Part shown: positions 58,942 through 64,000 of the stretch, piece after piece
Position numbering within the stretch: position 1 is the stretch's first letter
Layout of the letters: each line of letters starts with the position of its first letter
Source: Microbacterium sp. cf332
GTDB taxonomy: Bacteria > Actinomycetota > Actinomycetes > Actinomycetales > Microbacteriaceae
Assembly: GCF_900102175.1 (NCBI RefSeq)
Contig: NZ_FNKN01000004.1
Coordinates: 1 to 64,000, forward strand
Direction: 5' to 3'
DNA length: 64,000 nt
Program-made: the position numbers and the translations under genes
Notes under the pieces: model-generated
What the model saw: only the letters and a program-made list of their open reading frames with translations
What the model was told of the DNA's origin: nothing
Databases searched by the model: none

Positions 58942-61440
58942 ATGAAGTTCTCAAGACGTTCATTCCTCGCGCTCACTGGCGCGACGCTGACCACAGACAT
59001 CCAGCACCCCCTGTCCATCCGTCCGTCTGTCGGCAGCATCTCTGTGACCTCGACTTCCGCTCGATCGAGCAACAGACTGCAAACGCTGCTCAACGAAGCT
59101 GGCGAGTCGGCGATTATCGAGGGCGACTGGGAGCTCGATTCGACCGTCCTCCTGCCTCATAGCTTGCGCAGCCTTGAGATCGCAGCCGGCGCACGGGTAG
59201 CAGCCCGAGGAAACCATCCCGTCTTCGCGAGACGCGGCCAGATCGACGTTGTCGGAACCGTCTCTCGGCTCGCGGCGGGCGCCACGCGGTTCGCACCTCC
59301 ATCAGCCGGCCTCAAGACTGGCGATTACATCTTGCTGGCCGGCTTGGACACGATCCCCAACTCGTCGGACAAGTACGGCTATCTGCGCCGCGTCGTCAGT
59401 AGCTCCTCCACTGAGGTCGTCATCGATCGAGCGCTACCCCGCACCATCGCAAATAGCCCCCGCTGCGGTCGAGTTTCTCTGGCTCCCCCGATACGAATCT
59501 TTGGCAAGGGCAAGGTGTTCAACACCGAACCGTCTCAGGCAACCAACACCCTCATAGAGTTCTTGGCCGTCGACTCGGTGGTCGTGACCGGCATCGAAGT
59601 ACTCAACAACGGCGGCCCAGGGATTACCCTCAGCCATTGTTGGGGCGGAGACGTCTCCGCTTTCGTTCACGATCTCCTCGACGACGGCAAGACACACTTC
59701 GGGTACGGCGTCAACATCGCTGGCTCGACGCGCGACGCTCGGGTGGGCGGATCAGCAGCTCGCGTCCGACACGCCGTCACGACGAGCCCAGGCCCCTCCA
59801 TCACGGGGTTCGGGAACGCTGGCGAACCCGAGACGTGCACTTTCGAACCCACTGCGTGGGACTGCACCGATAAAGCCATTGACACTCATCGCGCTGGCTG
59901 GGGCATCACCATCGTCCCGCATGTCAAGGGTGGTCGAGGAGGGGTACAGGTCCGCGCGGACAACACGAAGGTCGTCGGCGGCACTGTCGTCGGGACAGTC
60001 GGGCCAGGCGTGGCTGTGGCTGAGATGGTCGCCGTGCCACCGACGATCGACGGAGTCGCGATCAGCGACCTCTGGCCGTCGGGAAATGGGATCTTGGCCC
60101 TCTCGCCCGTCGTCATGAAGAACGTCAGCATTCGGGACTGCGCGTGGGTCAATATCATCCTCCAGTCGAACAGCACCGTGTCCGGGGGGTCCATCAGCGC
60201 CGGCCACCCGACCGGAGTCGAGTTCCGTGGGAGCAACAACACGGTGACAGGGATCGCGCTCGGCGACTCGGTCACAACGCCATACGTCGAAGCATCGGGA
60301 GCAACGAACAACATCTTCGAAGCGTCAGGTACAAAACCCTCACTGCTTCCCGCTCCTGAATCGACGGCGCTCCCGACCATTTCAGGCACACTCGCTGTCA
60401 AAAGTGAGTTGACTGCGTCCACAGGGTCGTGGTCCCGCACGGGGTTCAAGTACACCTGGACCTGGCGGCGGGACAATGAGCCGATCGCCGGGGCAGTGCA
60501 GCGAACGTACCCGCGCTACGTCATCGCGACGGCCGATCAAGGCCACCGTCTGACTGTGGAGGTCACGGCGAAGCGGGTTGGCTACACCGATGGCCGCGCC
60601 GTTTCCTTGCCGACTGCCACGGTTGGCGCCACTGGGAAACTCACGGCAACTACAGCGCCAGTGCTCTCTGGAACGGCTCAGGCAGGAAAATTTCTCTACA
60701 TCTCGAAAGGAACCTGGGAACCGTATCCGTCCACGATCTCATTTCAGTGGCTCGCAGACGGAACGGCGATCGCGGGCGCGACCGCCGCGAGCTATCAAGT
60801 TCGATCCGCGGACAACGGCAAGTCCATCACCGCTCGGGTGACCGCTGAGCGTGACGGCTATGCAGGGGGCTCCTACCAACCCGACGCGATACTGGTCGGC
60901 GGAGCAACGTTGAAGCCCAGTTCGAATCCGGCAATTACCGGCACCTCGCAAGTCGGGAAGTTTTTATACGTGAGCCGTGGAGAATGGACACCGTATCCCT
61001 CCTCTCTGTCATTCCAATGGACGGTTGACGGAGCGGCAATCGGCGGCGCGACAAGCACCAGCTATCAGATCCGAGCGAGCGATTCGGGCAAAGCGGTCGG
61101 CGTGACAGTGACTGCCAAGCGCGCCGGGTATGCCGATGGCGTGTTTCGTCCCACCGCTGTGAGGATCGGAGCGACAGCGTTAGTTCCGACCACCCGTCCG
61201 ACACTCACCGGGACACCCGCAGTCGGGAAGTTCCTCTACGCCTCTCGGGGGGAGCGGACTCCGTACACAAATGCCATCACCTTCCAATGGACGGTGGCGG
61301 GCGCTGCGGTCTCGGGCGCCACCTCGGCCAGCTACCAGATCAAAGCCTCTGACTCGGGAAAGCCGATCACGGTCGTAGTGACGGCGTCGCGCAGCGGATA
61401 CCAGAACGGGATCTACCGTCCGCCCACCGTCACGCCCTGA
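58942..61440 (+). CDS. Tat-exported right-handed beta-helix protein with four Ig-like repeats
   Basis: 832 residues from ATG 58942, with GAGGGAG 10 nt upstream. Twin-arginine signal KFSRRSFLALTGATL. The beta-helix part is closely similar to the preceding gene product (VTGIEVLNNGGPGITLSHCW, VNIAGSTRDARVGG, CTDKAIDTHRAGWGITIVPH). The C-terminus has four Ig-like repeats of about 90 residues, each with G-x-W/R, FxWxxDGxxIxGATxxSYQ and VTAxRxGY, the last three highly alike (KGTWEPYPSTISFQWLADGT, RGEWTPYPSSLSFQWTVDGA, RGERTPYTNAITFQWTVAGA). The repeat number differs from the paralogue (two), suggesting repeat expansion. Confidence 0.85.
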   Translation: MKFSRRSFLALTGATLTTDIQHPLSIRPSVGSISVTSTSARSSNRLQTLLNEAGESAIIEGDWELDSTVLLPHSLRSLEIAAGARVAARGNHPVFARRGQIDVVGTVSRLAAGATRFAPPSAGLKTGDYILLAGLDTIPNSSDKYGYLRRVVSSSSTEVVIDRALPRTIANSPRCGRVSLAPPIRIFGKGKVFNTEPSQATNTLIEFLAVDSVVVTGIEVLNNGGPGITLSHCWGGDVSAFVHDLLDDGKTHFGYGVNIAGSTRDARVGGSAARVRHAVTTSPGPSITGFGNAGEPETCTFEPTAWDCTDKAIDTHRAGWGITIVPHVKGGRGGVQVRADNTKVVGGTVVGTVGPGVAVAEMVAVPPTIDGVAISDLWPSGNGILALSPVVMKNVSIRDCAWVNIILQSNSTVSGGSISAGHPTGVEFRGSNNTVTGIALGDSVTTPYVEASGATNNIFEASGTKPSLLPAPESTALPTISGTLAVKSELTASTGSWSRTGFKYTWTWRRDNEPIAGAVQRTYPRYVIATADQGHRLTVEVTAKRVGYTDGRAVSLPTATVGATGKLTATTAPVLSGTAQAGKFLYISKGTWEPYPSTISFQWLADGTAIAGATAASYQVRSADNGKSITARVTAERDGYAGGSYQPDAILVGGATLKPSSNPAITGTSQVGKFLYVSRGEWTPYPSSLSFQWTVDGAAIGGATSTSYQIRASDSGKAVGVTVTAKRAGYADGVFRPTAVRIGATALVPTTRPTLTGTPAVGKFLYASRGERTPYTNAITFQWTVAGAAVSGATSASYQIKASDSGKPITVVVTASRSGYQNGIYRPPTVTP

Positions 61441-61447
61441 TGGTCGA

Positions 61448-61996
61448 TTACGAACAGGGGCTGAACGCAGCTTTCACAAAGGCGGCTGTCTGATAGACGT
61501 ATTGGTACGCCCAGTCCCAAAGCGTCAGGTCCTGATCGACTCCTATGACGGCGACATCGCCGTCATAGCAGCGCTCGAGAATGTAGCGGGCACGCGCGAC
61601 GTGCGGCTTGAACGTCACGACAACCACTTGGTGCTCGAGCGCCTCTGGATTCTGGAAGTCGCGAAGCATGGCTGCTTCTCCGTCGGTCGTGAACGGGTCC
61701 GGAGTCCTGCATTCGAAGTCGGAGTATCCGCAGGGCGCGTACTCCGCTGCTGATTGGCGACCGGTCGGCGACACCGAGATGAGAGCCCGAGACACCTCGT
61801 GGCGGCCGAGGAGGTCTCGCGCAACATCAATGCGCTGCCACGTAGGAGGACCAAGAACGAACACGGTATCGGCATCCCTGATCTCGTCATCAATAGGAAA
61901 CACGTACAGCGGGAGCCCAGCGAGGCTTGCGGCGACGGAAACCGCGACGACGACCAAGACGGTCCGGCGAAGCCTCTCGGCAAGCGACTTCTTCAC
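61448..61996 (-). CDS. DUF218/YdcF-family membrane-anchored protein
   Basis: 182 residues from GTG 61996 with GGGGGAG upstream. One N-terminal membrane segment (TVLVVVAVSVAASLAGLPLY) and then a DUF218/SanA-like domain: DADTVFVLGPPTWQRIDVAR, PFTTDGEAAMLRDFQ, VVVVTFKPHVARARYILERC. DUF218 proteins are linked to envelope polysaccharide or carrier-lipid metabolism; activity is not known. It is convergent with the beta-helix gene (7 bp between stops) and divergent from the fused glycosyltransferase. Confidence 0.8.
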   Translation of the reverse strand: MKKSLAERLRRTVLVVVAVSVAASLAGLPLYVFPIDDEIRDADTVFVLGPPTWQRIDVARDLLGRHEVSRALISVSPTGRQSAAEYAPCGYSDFECRTPDPFTTDGEAAMLRDFQNPEALEHQVVVVTFKPHVARARYILERCYDGDVAVIGVDQDLTLWDWAYQYVYQTAAFVKAAFSPCS

Positions 61997-62093
61997 GCCT
62001 CCCCCTTCTGCCGACCAGCGCGTCTCCGACAGCTAGAGTAGTGCGCGCGCTGTGACCGGCCGCCCCAGCATTGGACGCCGGCGCCTGCGATAC

Positions 62094-62122
62094 TTAGCGT
62101 TGGAGCGCCGCCAGGGTAGTGT
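62094..62122 (+). promoter_or_regulatory. Candidate promoter of the glycosyltransferase operon
   Basis: TTAGCG (62094-62099) and TAGTGT (62117-62122) are separated by 17 bp, a reasonable -35/-10 pair. The resulting leader of about 55 nt carries GGAGAG before the TTG start at 62183. Confidence 0.35.
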
Positions 62123-62182
62123 GGGGCTCACTTCGCCCCCGGACCGCCGCGGCTCCGACTCAGTTGATCTGGAGAGAATTCA

Positions 62183-63193
62183 TTGAGCGTTCCCGGTGCA
62201 CCGCCCGCCAAGGCATTCGATGCCAGCCAGCCACGTGAGACGCCGGTCGCCGATTCGCTGCGAGGGCGCCGCCTTCTTTTGGTTGCCTCCACCGGCGGAC
62301 ACCTCGCCCAGCTCGACAAGATCGCGCAGTTGCTCGCTTTCGACCCTTCGTCGACCTGGGTGACGTTCGAGAAGCCCCAGAGCACATCGATGCTCGAAAA
62401 CCGGGATCACCGTTTCATCCCCTACATCGCTCCGCGCGACTTCAAGTCCGTGGCTCAACACTGGCCATGGTTTCGTCGGCTGATCCGCGAGGTCCGACCC
62501 GAGGCCGTCGTGAGCACAGGAGCAGCAATTGCTCTCGCCTCTCATCTGCCCGCCCTCGCCGCCCGCGTGCCGTCGTACTACATCGAGAGCGTCTCGCGCT
62601 TCGACGGCCCGTCTCTGACGGGGCGCATCATGTCGCGTCTGCCAGTACGTCGTCTCACACAGCACGACGAGTGGTCGTCCAGGCGCTGGCCCTACGAGAT
62701 CTCGGTCATGGACGCGTACGGCGCGGAGCCCAACGAGCCGAGCGGACCACTCAAAAAGGTGTTTGTCACTCTGGGCACGATCTTCCCCTACCGCTTCGAT
62801 GCGCTTGTAGATGCAGTCGTCGCAGCGGTTCCTCACGACGTCGAGATTGTGTGGCAGCTCGGCGCCACCGAGCGCACAGATCTCCCAGGGCGTGTGGAGA
62901 CCGAGATTCGAGCATCCGAGTTCGAACGTCTGAGCTCAGAGGCAGACTTGGTCATCACCCACGCCGGAGTCGGAACCATCATGCAGCTACTCGACCTCGG
63001 TGCGCCGACTCTCGCCGTGCCCCGCAGGCAAGCCCGCAACGAGCACGTCGATGACCATCAAGAGCAGATCTGCGGAGAACTCCTTCGACGTGGCCTGGCG
63101 ACCGTATCCGAAGCGCCGAATATTGACTTGAGTGTGATGGAACGCGCGAGGCAGTTGACGCCCAATCGCGCGCCACTCGGGAGCCCGAGCTGA
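62183..63193 (+). CDS. Fused Alg14/Alg13-type (EpsE-EpsF/PssD-PssE) glycosyltransferase
   Basis: 336 residues from TTG 62183; GGAGAG lies 6 nt upstream, which supports this start. The first half is PssD/Alg14-like: LLLVASTGGHLAQLDKIAQL, VRPEAVVSTGAAIALASHLP, SYYIESVSRFDGPSLTGRI. The second half is PssE/Alg13-like, the GT-28 sugar-nucleotide domain: VFVTLGTIFPYRFDALVDAV, DLVITHAGVGTIMQLLDLGA, and LAVPRRQARNEHVDDHQEQI. In many bacteria these are two proteins that act as a complex; here they are one chain. It adds a sugar to the lipid-linked repeat unit. Confidence 0.88.
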   Translation: MSVPGAPPAKAFDASQPRETPVADSLRGRRLLLVASTGGHLAQLDKIAQLLAFDPSSTWVTFEKPQSTSMLENRDHRFIPYIAPRDFKSVAQHWPWFRRLIREVRPEAVVSTGAAIALASHLPALAARVPSYYIESVSRFDGPSLTGRIMSRLPVRRLTQHDEWSSRRWPYEISVMDAYGAEPNEPSGPLKKVFVTLGTIFPYRFDALVDAVVAAVPHDVEIVWQLGATERTDLPGRVETEIRASEFERLSSEADLVITHAGVGTIMQLLDLGAPTLAVPRRQARNEHVDDHQEQICGELLRRGLATVSEAPNIDLSVMERARQLTPNRAPLGSPS

Positions 63194-64000
63194 TGTCGGC
63201 CGTATTCGTAAGTTGGATTGCGCATCACGGCCGTAGCGCCGCAATCGCAGTCGAGGTCGGCGCCGAACAGCACTTTTTGACGGGCGGGAACGGCCCCGCG
63301 CCTCTCAGGTACGCCCGGGCGGCATTGGAGACACGACGGCTGCTGCGGCGCAACATCGACCGTCCAGCATCCGCTCTGGTCATGCTTCCGCCAACGCCGG
63401 CGTTGCTCTCAGCCGTATTGAGCCGCCGAGACCTCCCGGTTGCTGGAGATCTGCACAGCGGCGTCTTCAACGATCCGAAATGGAGCTGGGCGCTCAACCT
63501 CACGCTACGAATTCTGAAGCGACGCGGCGTCGCGATTGTCACCAATGAATCCCTGGCACGTAGGTGCAGGCAGCACGGCGTTGAGACCATCGTGCTCCAC
63601 GACATGATCGAGAACTTCGACGGCCCCTTGCCGGAGGCCCCGCTGGGGCTTGAGGCCCAGCGCTACGTCCTGTTTCCGGTCACGTACGCGCCGGACGAGC
63701 CTATCGACGCCATTCTCGCTGCCGCCGCCGCGAGCCCCGATGTGGCGTTCGTGCTGACTGGTCGGGCGCCAGAGCAGCTCAAGTCCTCAGCCCCATCGAA
63801 TGTGGTCTTCCCCGGCTTCGTCTCGCAAGCGGAGTTCCTCGCGCTTCTGAGGAACGCCGGCGCGGTCGCGGCGCTCACGACTCGAGAAGACACGATGCAA
63901 CGAGCAGGCTACGAGGCGTTGTCTGCAGGCGTGCCGCTCATCGCGAGCTCCACTCGAGTGCTCCGCGAATACTTCGAAGACACGGCTGTCTACACTGACG
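63193..64000 (+). CDS. GT-B (GT-4-like) glycosyltransferase, N-terminal part (cut by window edge)
   Basis: Begins with ATG 63193, sharing one base with the previous stop (TGATG), and stays open for 269 codons to the right edge. The N-terminal half is poorly conserved (SAVFVSWIAHHGRSAAIAVE). The second half shows GT-B features: YVLFPVTYAPDEPIDAILAA, VVFPGFVSQAEFLALLRNAG, and the donor-binding region AGYEALSAGVPLIASSTRVL with Glu in YEALSAGVP. It is translationally coupled to the fused glycosyltransferase, so it is probably part of the same polysaccharide assembly line. Missing C-terminus lies outside the window. Confidence 0.82.
   Translation, partial: MSAVFVSWIAHHGRSAAIAVEVGAEQHFLTGGNGPAPLRYARAALETRRLLRRNIDRPASALVMLPPTPALLSAVLSRRDLPVAGDLHSGVFNDPKWSWALNLTLRILKRRGVAIVTNESLARRCRQHGVETIVLHDMIENFDGPLPEAPLGLEAQRYVLFPVTYAPDEPIDAILAAAAASPDVAFVLTGRAPEQLKSSAPSNVVFPGFVSQAEFLALLRNAGAVAALTTREDTMQRAGYEALSAGVPLIASSTRVLREYFEDTAVYTD

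Overview
The window is high-GC actinobacterial DNA. Very high third-position GC, frequent GTG starts, several genes that look leaderless, 4-base ATGA/GTGA gene overlaps and the partial DUF222/HNH-type gene at the left edge all fit Microbacteriaceae, most likely Microbacterium or a close relative. That placement is an inference from sequence style. No rRNA, tRNA, CRISPR array, transposase or attachment site was recognised.

Layout. 1-344: N-terminal part of a DUF222-type HNH endonuclease-like gene. 506-3123: a small unknown gene overlapping an ECF sigma factor that carries its own zinc finger, membrane segments, Thr/Pro stalk and outer domain. 3158-9758: a SulP anion permease with a divergent MerR regulator, a small unknown gene, an SDR, a MarR regulator with a DUF2254 membrane protein, and a PadR/membrane-protein pair. 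9836-10206: repeat array beside a LuxR regulator (10207-11916). 12996-18100: low-molecular-weight tyrosine phosphatase, a membrane-anchored unknown protein and two tandem Wzz/BY-kinase proteins (polysaccharide chain-length control), followed by a serine hydrolase. 19072-23189: siderophore-type ABC uptake operon behind an iron-box-like site. 23378-27005: AraC regulator, GT-C and GT-2 glycosyltransferases and GtrA.

27125-42346 is a catabolic island. One coupled seven-gene operon encodes HyuA/HyuB-type subunits, SDR, MaoC hydratase, acyl-CoA dehydrogenase, class III aminotransferase and a RidA-like protein. A divergent operon encodes a MenB/BadI-like hydrolase and an IclR regulator. A third operon encodes an AMP-forming acyl-CoA ligase and a nitrate/taurine-type ABC transporter. 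Two near-identical palindromes (TTCCAnCTnATGGAA type) sit in front of the first and third operons, so the IclR protein probably ties them together. The enzyme set reads as activation, dehydrogenation, hydration, oxidation and then hydrolytic ring opening without a thiolase, as in alicyclic acid degradation, with an ATP-dependent lactamase or carboxylase step and a transamination added. The substrate is not known from sequence.

42538-50807: a Dpp-type peptide ABC operon, a divergent PadR regulator, an isochorismatase-family hydrolase and an MFS exporter. 50869-64000 (right edge): a cell-surface polysaccharide region with a Tat-exported putative lyase, a DUF4012 protein, an initiating sugar-phosphate transferase, two tandem Tat-exported beta-helix proteins with two versus four C-terminal Ig-like repeats, a DUF218 protein, a fused Alg14/Alg13-type glycosyltransferase and the start of a GT-B glycosyltransferase. 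This last region looks lower in GC than the rest and may have been exchanged as a unit.
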